64,000 bases of DNA, taken from contig VWZX01007020.1 in NCBI GenBank assembly GCA_013399015.1, positions 930,001-994,000 of the forward strand, given 5' to 3'. Origin of the DNA: Galbula dea (taxonomy: Eukaryota; Chordata; Aves; Piciformes; Galbulidae). The notes below the pieces were generated by a model, which was given only the letters and a program-made list of their open reading frames with translations, searched no databases and had not been told where the DNA came from. Positions within the stretch are counted from its first letter, which is position 1, and every line of letters begins with the position of its first letter. This document shows, one piece after another, positions 1 through 12,983 of this stretch. A program made the position numbers and the translations under genes.

Positions 1-303
1 TACCTCAGCAAAAATTAAAACATTGGAAAACATTACCAGGTCATTGCAGTATTTCAATGTCAAAAGAAACACGTAGTTTAAATGTAGAGGTTAAAGATAT
101 TTTCCCGTATCTTTTACATCTTACACAGCTTTATGATCTCAGGACTGGAATCATTAACCAAATACAAAATCAATGAGAAAAAGATCTAATCTGACCATTT
201 TCAAGCACAGAGTCACTAAAAATGATTTATGCCACTGTAAAACTTTTTTACCATGATTCTACAGTTTTACTAAACAGTATGTATTCTAAGTCAAACTTCC
301 ATT
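1..303. other. AT-rich flank, possible 3' UTR of minus-strand gene
   Basis: If the minus-strand terminal exon candidate at 304-438 is real, this stretch would be the start of its 3' UTR. I see no AATAAA on the minus strand here, so a polyadenylation site would have to lie beyond the window edge. A 12-base word (ACTAAACAGTAT) occurs at 269-280 and again at 313-324. Otherwise nothing recognisable. Confidence 0.3.
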
Positions 304-438
304 TTATGCTACACTAAACAGTATTTTGCTTCTCTCATCTCTTTCATCCAAAATCTTGAAAGCCTTTAACACTTTAAAAACATCGCCTTCGTAGCAAGCA
401 TCAGGATGAGGATACGACCCTGGTTTCCAAATGGAAAA
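304..438 (-). CDS. Candidate terminal coding exon, unknown protein
   Basis: Read on the minus strand, a strong 3' splice site (pyrimidine tract then CTAG, AG at 440-439) is followed by one frame open for 44 codons to a TAA at 306-304. The translation begins FSIWKPGSYPHPDACYEGD and ends in a charged stretch (KAFKILDERDERSKILFSVA). That charged composition is less typical of random AT-rich sequence, which tends to give Leu, Phe and Ser. I do not recognise the protein family. An opening of 44 codons behind a chance splice site is not rare. The exon candidate at 1508-1604 ends in a phase that would read a different frame here, with a stop after 23 codons. The last 21 bases also recur inverted near 2.05 kb, which argues for caution. 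It could equally be non-coding. Confidence 0.28.
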   Translation of the reverse strand, partial: FSIWKPGSYPHPDACYEGDVFKVLKAFKILDERDERSKILFSVA

Positions 439-1507
439 CTAGAGAAAAAGAAAGTTAAGTGACACTCATTCGCAGCACGCGAGAAGCAAAAACTGTAGCC
501 TGGCTCCCCTTCTCCCCACTCCTGTGCTTTCACCAGGGGTCTATTCAGACCCTACACCCCCACAAGGGCTCTGGGTACTTCTATCAGCATTTCATAGGAG
601 AAGATTTTTTTTGACAGAGAACACAAAAGCTGCTTTGTTGGAAGTCTCGACACTTTTTTTCTACCTAATAAAAACATGAATAGAAGTGGGACCTCAGCAA
701 GCATATGGCAGAAAGTCTGGACTAACTGAAAAAAAAAGGGGCCTAGAAGAGTTTGCTCTCTGTCATTCCCCAATGTGTTTACTGCCAAATGTATATGGTG
801 TAAATAAGGAGTATGCAGAGCTAGTCATAATGGAACATTGTTTATGTGCACATCCTGGCAAATGCATATACAACACGGAGACTATTTCCAAGCAGAACAT
901 AAACACAAAGGGGGAGTGATGACAAACAAGTATTCCAAGGCAAGAAAAATGTTATTCCATATACAAACCAAACAAACTAAAGTGGTTTCTCCCCTGCTAG
1001 GATCCAACTGGCAGCTCTCAGCTGCACACACTATGTAGCCGTTAAAGAAATGAAAGACGTCCCAGCCTTACTGGTTGGCTTTCTTAAGCAACCTTATTAT
1101 GCTCACAATATTAAAAGGAAAAACATAGTTAAGATCTTATTTTACTCTCTTGCAAAAACACAACAAAACAAAACAGCCTTTTCTTTCAGCCTGAATAAGA
1201 GCTGAGGAGATAGAACTGATGCCAAGAAAACACCGTTAAGGCATTCCTACAGCTTTCCTACCATGAGTTCCCACTGAAAGATACAGAGAAAGTTCTCTCT
1301 CCTGAAGATCTCACCCACAAGCCTACTAAACAGCGTTAGCAAGTGACACCTGTCTGACAATAACTTAGAGGTTTTGTGCTCCTGGTAGTTTTGGGTTTTT
1401 TTTTCTTTTAATCATTACTCATAAAAAGGAAGAGGGTGTAGCAAACCCAAGTCCTTGCAATTTCATGATAGTAAATCAAGTGATGAACTTTTTTTGTGTG
1501 TACTTAC
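439..1507. other. No gene seen; would be an intron between exon candidates
   Basis: AT-rich sequence between the two minus-strand exon candidates. A segment near 670-730 has a minus-strand acceptor-like pyrimidine run and a short open frame, but its phase fits neither neighbour. Nothing else supported. Confidence 0.4.
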
Positions 1508-1604
1508 TTCTGGAGAACAGAGTATCGTGCTTTGGCAGCCGCTATGGTGTAAATAAATGGGTGCAATTTTATTCCTATATAACTAACTTCAAGCACATAC
1601 CCAG
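1508..1604 (-). CDS. Candidate internal coding exon, unknown protein
   Basis: On the minus strand this 97-base segment has a good acceptor (TTTCTTCTTCCCTTAG, AG at 1606-1605) and a near-consensus donor (GAA then GTAAGTA, GT at 1507-1506). Only one of the three frames is open: it enters needing one base, leaves with two, and reads GYVLEVSYIGIKLHPFIYTI followed by AAAKARYSVLQ. The hydrophobic stretch could be part of a membrane segment, but I recognise no family. Having both splice sites strong and a single open frame makes it the better of the two left-end exon candidates. The next candidate downstream (304-438) does not continue the same long frame, so a further exon would be needed between them, or one call is wrong. 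Confidence 0.3.
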
Positions 1605-4600
1605 CTAAGGGAAGAAGAAAAGATGACAAGTAGGAAAACAGACAGTAGAATGACAACAAGAAACTTAGAAAGTCAACCAACAGAGAAGAGCTTTTTGTGT
1701 AATTAATAAGCCTCTTTAAGATATGAGACGCTGGAAGCAAGAGACTTTAGAAAGGGATTATATAGGGTCCAGGACAAAAACCACTTTGTGACATCCTCCA
1801 TAGAAAGACAGAGACAGGCTGTGTTTTTAAATCATTTTAAGATACTCAGAGCATGCCTAGGCTCCAAAGCTGTAGACCCAGATGCAAGAAAATATGAAAT
1901 ACAAGTTCAGAACTGGGATCTGCATGTAAGACTTCTGCTAGTTTGTCAAACCCTGGATCCAAATGTCTTATACTCAGATTTTATGAAGTTTTGGGGTTTG
2001 GTGCACCACTCATTGGGGAAAGTCTGTGCTGGGCTTTATTACAATATAACAAAAATACTGTTTAGTGTAGCAAAAAATCCCTTTAAAATATATACAAAGC
2101 CCTTTCATGGAACCAGATTGCTGCATTGATTTTTCTTTTCTTCCAAAAATGTTATCAGGTCCATTATACAAGACTGAAACAACCCTCACAAAGCCTCTCA
2201 CTAGTCACCAGTTTAACACTTTTGAGTTAATATAACACTTTTGATTCAAAGGAAGGCTTATTTAATTTTTGTTTTCTAAATTCTCCTTGAAGACACAAAC
2301 ACCCACCTAATCCCAACATGACCTTATGCATGCCTGCTGCTTGGGTTTATATTCTGCCATTTGCAGAGTTGTACAGAGTCTGCACTGTGCTTCAGGAAAC
2401 AACACATTTCTAACAATCACTCTCAGCTACACAGACCACCTGTACCACAGTGACTGTGAGGATGCAGTGGAATGCCCCTTCCTCATTACAGAAGATATTC
2501 TTGGTGGCTGAATGCCTTAAGCATATTAGCGCTGTTGACCGTACAGAGAGAAGTTTTGTAATACATGCTACCCTGGGTAGTGAAGCAGGACTTCACCTCC
2601 ACCATGGAAAGGTCTTCAGCTTCACAGCAGTTCCTGCCATGGGCAACCATATGGCAAAGCAGAGGATCTGTGATAGCTGTTGAAAGGCTGAGTCACACTG
2701 GATGCTGTGAAGACTTTAAACAAAAACTCCACATAATTTTGCTAAATCTCTCGACTTGATAATGAGATTTAAAAACCCTTTTTCTTCTCTTTATCTAAGT
2801 TTCAGCAGTCAAGTGAGCAACTCAGTTTTCATTTAAGGAGAAGCATTCAGCTTTAAGGACTCAGAACAATGGCTTACAAACATGACCAGACTGACATGTT
2901 GAAAGGCTAGGAAACATTCTAAATTATTATTATTAAATCTTTTAATTTGTATGTCAGTATTCCGATTTATTTTACATTTGGGGCTGGTAACACTGAGTAA
3001 TTCAGAAATACAAAAAAAAGAATTCTGGACCTACAAGTGAGGCAACAGAAAGGTACTGACAAAAAACACTCTAAAACAAGCTTTTTATTCCTTACTAATT
3101 GTTATCCAAGCTGTGCAATCTTGCACATTGTTTACTACATAACTACCTAAAAAATACCATTCTTTATATACTCCCCCATCTCCCCTTTAAATTAAAATTG
3201 AGTTGTTATTTTAACCCTACTCAAGTATGTAATATAATGATGACTGTAAATCTTGATGATCACAAAATCCCTTTGATTTATCCCTCAGTTTACAATCTTT
3301 AACAAACATAATCCTAAAAACAATACAAACGGAGATCTTACAGGCCTTCAAATGGTGGAAGGGTATGACTATATATGTAAAGCTACAGCTTCAGGGCTTA
3401 TGACTTTCCTGATGGGAAGCTTTTTAAATGCTGCTAATAAGGTCCTGCCAATGGGACCAGAAGCATATCTTCATCAAAAAAGGGCCTTCGGTGTGGGAAG
3501 ATAAAATTTTCCAGAAAGTGTTTAATAAAAAGCTTATAGATGTGAGATTTGAATCTAACAGCAGACAGAAGTATCTCTAAATACACAGAAAAACATGAAT
3601 ATTATTAAAGGTGGAATGTCTATCCTGCCTGCCCCCCACCTCAAGATCTGTAACCACAATCACAACAGCATGCTCAAAGCTTATGTGAAGATACCAGATC
3701 TCTCTCAACAACTAGTGACCATAAGGCAATTGCCAGTTCAGCACAGAGGAAAAAAAAAAAATCCGAGCAGTATTTCACACTGTTTTAGACACAAGAAAAT
3801 ACATGGGTATTTATGTCTGCATTTTAGCAAAGTACACCTGCTTTGTCTGTCATCCTTGGCCTTATCCAAGATGCAGCCATCACCCAGCAACACAACTGAC
3901 CCTTGAACATTTTGGGAATCTTGATCCAAACAACATTTTAGCACAAACTCTCTCCCATGAATTCCAGAGGGTCTATGTGCAGGTATGTCAATTTCTCTTG
4001 ACCCTTCGTACTTTTAAATACCATAGGCCAGAGCTAAGTTCCAGCCCTGAGGCACAGCTTTCATTCAAAGCACCTCCCACTACGTTAAAGTATCGGCTTA
4101 GGGATACAAACAGGGATAGTTCCTTGCTCAGCTGACCCCTGAACCATGCCAGGCACTGCTGAGGAGAGGAGGCCTGTGTGCTGTCAGAATGGACAACTCA
4201 CAGGACACCCCCTTGGTCCATGCCCCGATTCTGCTTGATTTTCTGATACACTTTGAAACCCTGCAGCATACAAGCTCTAACCAGCAACATGGGAAGGAAC
4301 CATGTAAGTCAAAGAGTTTCCAATGGCTTTTGCTGACTCTCAGGACCATTTATCACACTGTAGTGGAGAAGGAGCCTGTGTGACTAGGTGTGAGACTTCA
4401 AGATCATGAGAACTGCTAAAAGAAGCAACTGTGAGAGACACTGTCTTTTCAAGTATCACTGCTACCAGAGGGCTGCAGTCCTCGCGCGAGAGCTATTTTC
4501 TCTCTCTGGAACTTTGCAGTTTGGGGAAGAGCTGGCTTCACTTGGCTAGTAACACTTAGGCAACATTTTGATCTCACTGGACCCACTGAAGAACCACTGA

Positions 4601-6866
4601 CAAATTCGGGACCTATCAAAAATTTTTGGAAGTTTCCAATTGTCTTATCTGCTTGCCCCTCCCTGGGTGCTCACATATCTTACATAAAATCCCCTTACTA
4701 AAAACACAGATTTTTTGTGTTGTTTTGTACTGCCTAATATTTAAGCATATATGCAAAATGTTGGTGCCTTCAGTAACATCATCCTCTTCTTGAGCTGAGT
4801 TATGGAGAGATATCTGATGAAAGGGGGGAAGAGATCTTGCTTCTTTCCTGCAAGTATCTCCCAAATGGGCTGGACTTAAGTAGCAGTCATGCAACACATC
4901 TTTTAATGACATTTTAAAGAGTCAGAAGTTGGGAAAATATCCTTTGAGCATATCAAGATGACAGCTTATCACATGAGAATTCTGGTCATTGCAACCACAG
5001 GATGTCTCTTAATGTTTAATTTGCCCATTGGCAAATTAAAATAGAGCTGAGCTTACTAGTCACTCACATTTTACCAAGTTTATTAAAAAGGGTGTAGTAA
5101 TGTCATGAGCACAGCAAAGCTTTTGCTCGTTTCTCACCAGAGAGAAGATAAAGTGCCACTCTGGTTAGAAAAAATTGCTCGATTTAGAGAAGTTTGGTGC
5201 TGAGACAACCCAGATGCCAAAGCTTATCACACCAATAACAAATTCCCTTCTGGGAAGGTCCTACCCTATCTTCTCTTATTAGCTCAGCCCCAGTTCTGCC
5301 GACTTATTAGCTAGTCATCTTTATCATCATTAACCTTGCCCCTATCTAGCTAAAAGAACTTTAGCCAAAAAGACAACTTTTAAAATATGCCTAGTACACA
5401 CTCCCTATCCTCTCCTAGATGTCCTCTATCAAGATGGAGATGGGACTTCCTCCAGGATGAGGATATTGGTCACCTAGCCAAGATGCCAGAAGGAAGAGAT
5501 ATGCTTCTTGGTAGGTGTCACGAAGGCCTACCTCCCACCACCAGCAGAGAGAGCCAAGGAGCCAAGGCCAGTCAGTCTTTGCACTTACCCTTCATCCACC
5601 AGGGGTACAGTGCAGCAGGAAGGACTGGTGCAGAGCTGAGCACTACAGCCAAGGGAAAGAAATCCTTTCAGTTATCTCACTCAAAAGCAGGAACTACTGG
5701 AAAGCCAACTTCAGCTCACATCTGATATTCAAAGAGGTAAAAACCTGGCACAATGAGGCATGACTGTGTAGCTTTCAGTAAAGGGGACCTCTTAAAAGAA
5801 AAACCTCTAGACCTAAAGCTGTCGGAGGCACTATGCTATTGTAGCTTCCTTATCTTCAATAGGATTTGCCCCTGTTCAGCACATTAAAATAAGATCACCT
5901 GTTAATAGTCAGAATTGATGGAAAATACTTTATCACTAAATACAACTATTCAAAATATGACAGCTCTGGAGGTTGACAATCTAGGCTTAAACATCCTGCT
6001 GAGCTAATCACGCAGCTCTTAGGCCAAAAACTATGAAAGAAATATGAAACACAAGCACAGAAGCATCCCATTTTGCAGAGGAATAAGGTGGAGTTACTGA
6101 GCACAGCTTTTCTCAAACAATGTTTTTTAAACATTTTTATGAACCTGTTTCTGATTTCCAAATATATAATCTGTCAGGTCTATATGACATTTCTATTGCT
6201 GATAAATTTTGTCAATTTTAATGGATGCCTATTCAGAAAACTTGCAGTCCTGTGTTAGTGGAAAAAAACACAGCGAAATTTCTTAGTTTTTTAAAGCATT
6301 TTCCATAGCTAATTATATTTTAAATTCATATGCTTTCAAAGCCAAGTGCATTCCACAGGAGTGAAGGATTTAAGAGTTGTGGGTTTTTGTTGTTGTTTTC
6401 AAGAGTTAGGGATACTGGGATTGCTCAGTCTATAAGGAGGTCAGTGTGGTTTGAAAAGTGGATGGATAAACATCTTTATTGCCACAGCAAATGAAACCTG
6501 ATACTGATTTTTCTTATCCATACTGCAGATGTCATGTCAAGTTACAGAGATGTAAATCCACTAGAAATAATAGTTACTCTGAATTACTAATGCTCAAATA
6601 TAGCAGATTTTGGCCTGACATGAAGGTAGAAAACCAAATGTGCAACAGCATATATGAAAGAAAATGGTAACACAATATAGTCTTTACTTAAGAACCCTAT
6701 GAAATATGTAAACACTGACATCAAACAGTTTTCCTACAAAAAATTTGCTGCTGAATTCCCAGGGCCACAAGCATTCTAAGAGTAAGTTTTCAGATGGTAT
6801 GATGCAATATTACTATGATTTTAGGTCAGTATTTTTGAACCAGGCATGCACAACTAAGATAAATAC
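1605..6866. other. No gene or repeat recognised
   Basis: About 5.3 kb of AT-rich, apparently single-copy sequence. Open frames of up to about 110 codons occur on both strands (for example 1788-2129 plus and 5387-5725 plus) but lack splice context, homology that I recognise, or unusual composition. The plus-strand 21-mer at 2052-2072 is the inverted partner of 307-327. A short ATT run lies near 2920-2935. Confidence 0.5.
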
Positions 6867-7789
6867 CTTTTTAGATGCCAAGTAGTCACAGATCAAAGAC
6901 ACACTAATGACCACTAAATTGGGCAGGACAGATGACACTCCAGAAGTGAATTTTAGGATGCAACTCCTGCCTGTGTCAAGTGCTACTGATCCACAATCAC
7001 AAGAAGCAATCAGAAAAACTGGCAGTCTCTGGAAATACTGAGCCTTATAAATGCAGAAATACAGTTGTAAAGTTTGGTTAGTAACTTGACCTATATTGAT
7101 CTATAATATATAATTGGTATAATTTTTTCATGAGACCTAAACATTAAGAAAAGTCATCTCAACTCACAAAATACACAGGAGTCCCAAAAATTAAGTAAAA
7201 GAAATACAGCAATCATGTTTGAGCCAGGGGAGAATAAGCACTGTAATAAGTAATGCTTTTTTGTTGGTTTAGTTTTTCTTTTTGGAAAACTACTTCATGC
7301 ATAGGATGATAAAACACTGCAGCAAGTTTTATCACAAATAGTTTTTAAAGTGATCTCTATCTCCTACAAAAGGAATTTACCTTTCCATTATCAGTCTTTA
7401 ATCTTTCAAAAGAATTTGAAGGACCAAACAAGTTTCTAATCTTGGCCACTGTCTACACAATGCATTTAAAAAGAAACCCTCAAAGCTCAGGCTCCTTAAA
7501 TCAATTACGTTTGATGCAAGGCTGGCTTTCCTGCTTTGTTTGCTTTTGGCCTTGCTGCATATTGGTTCAGGACTTAGAGCCAAACTCAGCTGCAGAGATA
7601 ATGCAAAACCAGAATGCTTCTTTTCCTCTGGCTGCTGAGGAAATCCCTGCTTTAGATTAGAAAATAACTAATGATTGTGTGTCCCTGTATGCTTTGGAGT
7701 AGGGCCCCTTATTTTATCTACATGGCAGCTACCTGTCAACGTGTGGTGCTTGGAGTAGCGCACTGGGAGTTCATACACACCAAGACTAT
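6867..7789 (-). other. Chain of four phase-compatible exon-like segments
   Basis: On the minus strand four segments have plausible acceptors and donors and join in one frame: 7733-7789 (57 nt, donor GTAGCT), 7381-7448 (68 nt, donor GTAAAT), 7168-7240 (73 nt, acceptor TTATTACAG, donor GTGAGT) and 6867-6985 (119 nt, donor GTATTT). The joined translation includes AKIRNLFGPSNSFERLKTDN, then two hydrophobic stretches (IAVFLLLNFWDSCVFLALD and SVLPNLVVISVSLICDYLA) that look like membrane helices. I recognise no family. The implied introns would be only about 180-280 bases. Each piece is short enough to be open by chance and I was free to pick splice sites, so the phase agreement is weak evidence. 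It could belong with the left-end exon candidates on the same strand, or be noise. Confidence 0.17.
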
Positions 7790-10700
7790 CTAAACAGACC
7801 ATTAAGTGCTAGTAAAGTAACACATGTGAACGACAGGTCAATAAATTTTAAACAACTTATGCTCACTGCAAAGACATGGCTGTTTTAGAACAAGCTGTGT
7901 TTACATAAAATCAATTTTTACAAGCATCTAAACAATTAAGGGACATAATGTAATAATTATATTATAAGTTCAATATAATAGTTCCAAAGGAATTCAACAA
8001 ATCCTTTGCTTGTTTACACAGTTTTCCTTTCTTCTTCCCACAGGCCTGGCTTCTTAAATAACACCTCTCTTTACAGAAAATGTTCAAATTCCAACTTGTT
8101 TCCAAATGAGAAGGAGCTGTTACTCTTTGTACTGATGTGCTCTGATGCTCATCCCACAGCCTATGTATGTGCAAAATGACTGAGAGGTCAGAAATTCATG
8201 CTTCTAACCTATGTTGCTCTTTTATTCCTTCTAACAGTATTTGTCAATATTTAACATCAACTTCTATACCCAGAACAACCTATGTATGCACAGACAATTA
8301 GAATTACCTGAATTACATTTAGAATCAAAAATTCGAAAGCGTTGGATTAAATGATGGTTGAGATCTCAACTTCCTGGTCTTTACACAATGTCAGTCTCTT
8401 AATTTAAAAGCTACATATGCATACTCAAATAAACATACACACATGCCACGCTCAGTTGCAAGTCGATGGCAAATAAAACAACGCAAATTTCACAATAAAG
8501 ACTAAACTAAATGTTATCCATAGCTACAATGGCAAAAGCACTGGCAAACTGATTTACAGGGCTGAGTCTCCACTTCATTTTTGTTGCTTTTCAGCTACAG
8601 GCAAAAGACTTTAGCATGTTGTAAGCACTATAAATTCACATTTGCCACAAGAACCCATGATGCCATCTGTTCCCTAGAGCGTTTACATAAAGTATGTCAA
8701 TGCAAACCATCTGCAAACTGTTCTTGCATGCGAATTCTTGTGATAATGCAATGTGGTACATTTGCAATTTCAAGCAAAGACCACTTGAGCTTCTTTGTAA
8801 TTGCCTTGCTTAACTCAGATGTTCTATAGAAACCTCTTTAGAGCAGGATTGTGGGGTATTTTGTCGGTGGTTTTGCAGAAGTCCTTGACGTTAACTCTTT
8901 ACTATTGTTTCCAGGTTTCATTACTGCAAGACAGTGGATGGAACACAGAAGCCGGGCATCTTCCGATCCCTTAAGCTAAGGACTTTGAAAAAGACCCTCA
9001 GCCTTTTGGAAGCAAAAAGAGAGCAAGACTTTGGCTACTTGTATTAAACATTGGATTGTATGAGCTGTAGTGGACAACTGTAGGGGTTGCAAAGCACTGT
9101 AATTCTTTCTATCCACTATAGAATTACATCTCAGATTCTCCTTTCTTCTTCATGACATTTTTTTCTTCCTGTTATTTTAAAAAGTTGATGTGAAATAAAA
9201 TTAGGAACTACATGCTGATATGCACAGTAATGTTGTAAAGGGTACACAAACACACCAACAGTAGAAATCAACGCAGATCCTACAGCACTTGGGTCCTGCT
9301 AAACACATAAATTATTGAGCCCTTAGACTATTTTCTAGGTTTCTCTAGTTGGCATTTAAATATTCAATAACCACCTCTCTCCCCACCCAGTGAATTTAAA
9401 TGCAGAATTTCCTATCTTGGGTCAAACCAGCTACTATCGGTAACCTGCATGCGTTTCCACTTCCCTTGCTGAGTTAGTGCTAAAATGAGCAGCCAGTATC
9501 ACCACTTAGTCAAATTTCTTTACATTGTACAATTTCATGCTTCTACAGCTATCAAATGTAACAAAACTTCCCTACTCCAAAGATGCCTGTAGTAAAAACT
9601 ACTCAGGAAAACAAAGATTTGGCAGAGCACTTGGTTGACACCCTCGGTTAGCCACTGTGACACGTGCCAGAGCTCAGTGCCACACACCAGGGCTGCCTGC
9701 TCCCTCCAGGTGGGAGCCCATCTGACTCCAGTGCATTAGCTGATGGCTGAAGAGCATATGATAGACTGACTGTAGAAACAATTAGCAATTCTTAAAAGAT
9801 TTGATCAGCTTATAATTTGGTTGACTCTGCCCTCATGCTTTATGAAAATGACCATCAGTCTGAATCTTCCCAATCTGTGAGCATTACTTCTGGGAAATCA
9901 GACTCTTAAGTAAATCCTAATAAAACTAGTTCTGAGATTTTAATTTCCATCACTCACTCAGTCCAGACAATGTTAAACAATGTGAAAGGTGATGTGCATG
10001 AGATAATTAACTATGACTGAGAGTTTTTACTTTTTTTTAAAGGCAGAGGCTTTATTTTCCATTCTCTCCCTTTTAGTAGAGAAGCAAGGAAGCACTGAAG
10101 TATAAGGTGTATTTCACATACCTCCTGACATTTCTACAGCCAGAAAACACTAATTTTTAGTGCTAATTCTGCCTTTCTTCAGCAAATCTGTTTCCTAGTT
10201 CCTTCCTGAGCCTCTGGGACTGGTATTCACCGCAGGCTGTTTTCCAGAGTGGGTTATGTTGTGCTTTGTTGGGAATTTTCAGCATGCTCAAAATTTATGC
10301 AAAAGTAAAAAGAGATGATCAAAGTAGCAGGAATACCTGAGCTTCTCTCCCTTCCACAGCTCACTTTCACCGAGCAAGCCCCAACAGCATCTGTCATTAA
10401 CACAATTGATTGCTTTGCTCAGACATCTGTGGGTCACATTATTTCATGGCAAAGCTGCAGCAAGAGGGAAAAGTAAAACCAAGGCTGGTTATTAATCACT
10501 TACTCACCGTTTCCTGTACAACATAGAGGAAATAATCAAGCAGTATAGTGGGTTATAAAGGGAGATTCCTGAGACACAAAAATATGCAGTTCATTTTAGG
10601 CATTGCAGATTCAGTTTGTGGAAATTTGGCTATATTTTATTTATGAGATTAAGAAACTGACAACAGCTGCCACATCTAAATGAGGGTATGATGGCATTCA

Positions 10701-12983
10701 CCCAGCATCTGAGAAGAGCAGCGCTTCAGATTTACAAGTCTTCTCCATTCATATCCAAACAGCACATGCTTTGATCCAAGGCAGGTGGGACATGCCCAAA
10801 CTTCACTCAGTGATGTTACACTACCAGGAACGGAGATCTGTAGAGGATTTGCCAGATATAAAATAATGCCAACCTTAACTGGATCAACTTTGACTCATCG
10901 ATATACAGCTGTGTCCTTGCTAGGGAGTTTTCTGGCTACATATGATTTTACACATCTGTCAGCTTTAAACCAGGGATTCAAATAGAGACTGCAGTGCACC
11001 AGAACACTACCACTTTGCCCCTCTCCTTTTGGCTTATAAGGCATTAAATGGACAGAAGCTCATCAGTGAGGGATCAAGTCCTGATCCTGCTTGCACCCCC
11101 ATAATCCTGTCCATCTCTGCAGTGCAGAACAGAAGTCAAACAAAACAAAGTCACACCCAATTTTTAGAATCCTTCCCCCTTCACTGATTGTCACTCTGCA
11201 GCAGACTGAATTTTTCTCCATTTTTTCCCTGCCATGCAAACCAAAAACTGTAGGCAGTTTCCTGCCAGCTAGCAGTGTGAAAAGTCAAAGGGTACCCGGC
11301 ATCAGTGACAATGAATAACAAACCGAACTAAATCATTTTCTAAATCATTATCTCAAGTGATGAACAAGGGAGATAAAACTCCCTTTGAAGATTTTTCTAA
11401 AGCTACACTGAAATAATCACCCTACACACAACGGAGGGAGCTTACACAGGAGGAGAGAGATAGGTGTAGCATTTTGCAGTTTTGTGTGCTTTTTAAGCTA
11501 TACTAAGAGAATAAGGCTTAGGACTGCTAGCTTTGGTAATTTATAGGAAGTATTTCTAATACTAACCTACTCTTCTGTTCAGTTTGCAGGACAACAAAGG
11601 CGCATCCCTGTTTCTGTGCTTCCTAGGAATTTCTGGGGGGAAAAGTACTCAGAAATTGGGACAGAACTGGCAGCACTGGCAGAGGAAGAGGCTGTTACAG
11701 CAGCTTCGAACTTCAATAAGCAAATTAGTTTTAAAAAAAAAGTCAATTTAAGCAGTATCAACCTACAGGTAATGGTGATTAACAAAAAAAAAAGCCTCAC
11801 GTTTCACTAATATTATTGTTATTAGTATTGATGGAGCAAACTTCTCGCAGATGCTAAAACCTCTAACAAGAAACAGTGTTGTTAAAAAAAAATGTGGCTT
11901 GGGGTTGGGTTTTGGTTCTTGGTTGTTTTTTTTCCCATATTACTGAGCTTTATATTTCAATCTTTAGAAACACCCCAGTCATCAAAGACTGTGACCCCTG
12001 TGAGGGCACTAATTGAGGAATGGATTGAGTTTCCCAGAGACTAACACCCCAGGGTAGTGAGGTTGTGCTGCCCTGTTATGGTGCTGCTGCAAGGAATATG
12101 TATATGACAAGACCTTTGGTCCCTAACTATGATGGATACCAAGTTGCTACAGCAAATATTGGCCTGGAAGACTGCCAAAGATTAATCTTTTGACAATTAG
12201 GAACTTGTTTTATTTTCCAGCATAAGCGAGGGTATGCCTCCTCTAACCTAATCTCAGTTTGAAAGATGTCAAGCATATTCTTCACTACAAAATTAAGACA
12301 GGCTGTTTTATCTTCAAAAGAAGTGACTGCAACATATTAAAAACACGCTTAAATCTAGCCTTGGATACAGGATTAGAAAAAGACTGGCTTTGTTTTATGG
12401 ATTTGTGCAGATATCAATACCCTCTTAAAAATCACAGTTCTAAAAAAATCAAATGACAGAATCTGGTAGAAATTGTAGTGATCAAATTCTGCATAGACAT
12501 GGGCCTCCGTTTGACAGTAAACCTGTGTAACCAGGAAAGCCTTCATCTGCATGTAGAATCTGACCCACAGTTGCAGAAAAACATATATGTTTGACATAGT
12601 AGATTTCTATACTTTCAGAAGAGTAGCATATGGCCCCGAAAGTATTCTAACACACTGAGACTGATGCATTTGACATATTGTAGTCTTGCTGAGTTCCTTC
12701 CTTTATTTGGAGATGATGTACTAGACAGCAGTCTGCATTACCAAGTGATTAATCAGTCACTTTTGTAAAGGTTATCTGTTATAAATACATCTGATTACTT
12801 TGGTCCAATGACAGAAGAGCTATAGATCCCTTATGGCTGACCTGGAGGCCACCACTGTATAACAATGGACAGGTTTCATTTATAACACTGTGAACACACC
12901 TGGAAATCTGCTTGTAATTAGAAAGTGATAATGAATCCATCTATCAAAGAAGGTCAGTTTGTCAGTAGTTCTGGATGCAAACC
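7790..12983. other. No gene or repeat recognised
   Basis: About 5.2 kb, AT-rich and free of recognisable repeats. Minus-strand splice-like sites with short open segments occur near 8.3, 8.6, 10.5 and 11.6 kb, but I could not build one consistent phase chain through them. A poly-A/T-rich patch lies near 11.88-11.94 kb. The block around 10.15-10.6 kb is less AT-rich than its surroundings and repeat-free, with nothing more specific to say. Confidence 0.45.

Noticed and set aside
1788..2129. 113-codon plus-strand open frame
   Set aside because: No splice context, no recognised domain, AT-rich composition, and it contains the 21-mer repeat.
10081..10560. Minus-strand donor-like sites GTATGT and GTGAGT with short open segments
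   Set aside because: The implied exons are 12-61 bases and their phases do not connect to the candidates at 7-8.6 kb.
12422..12452. 18-base minus-strand microexon-like segment with strong acceptor
   Set aside because: Too short to be informative, and its phase fits no neighbour.
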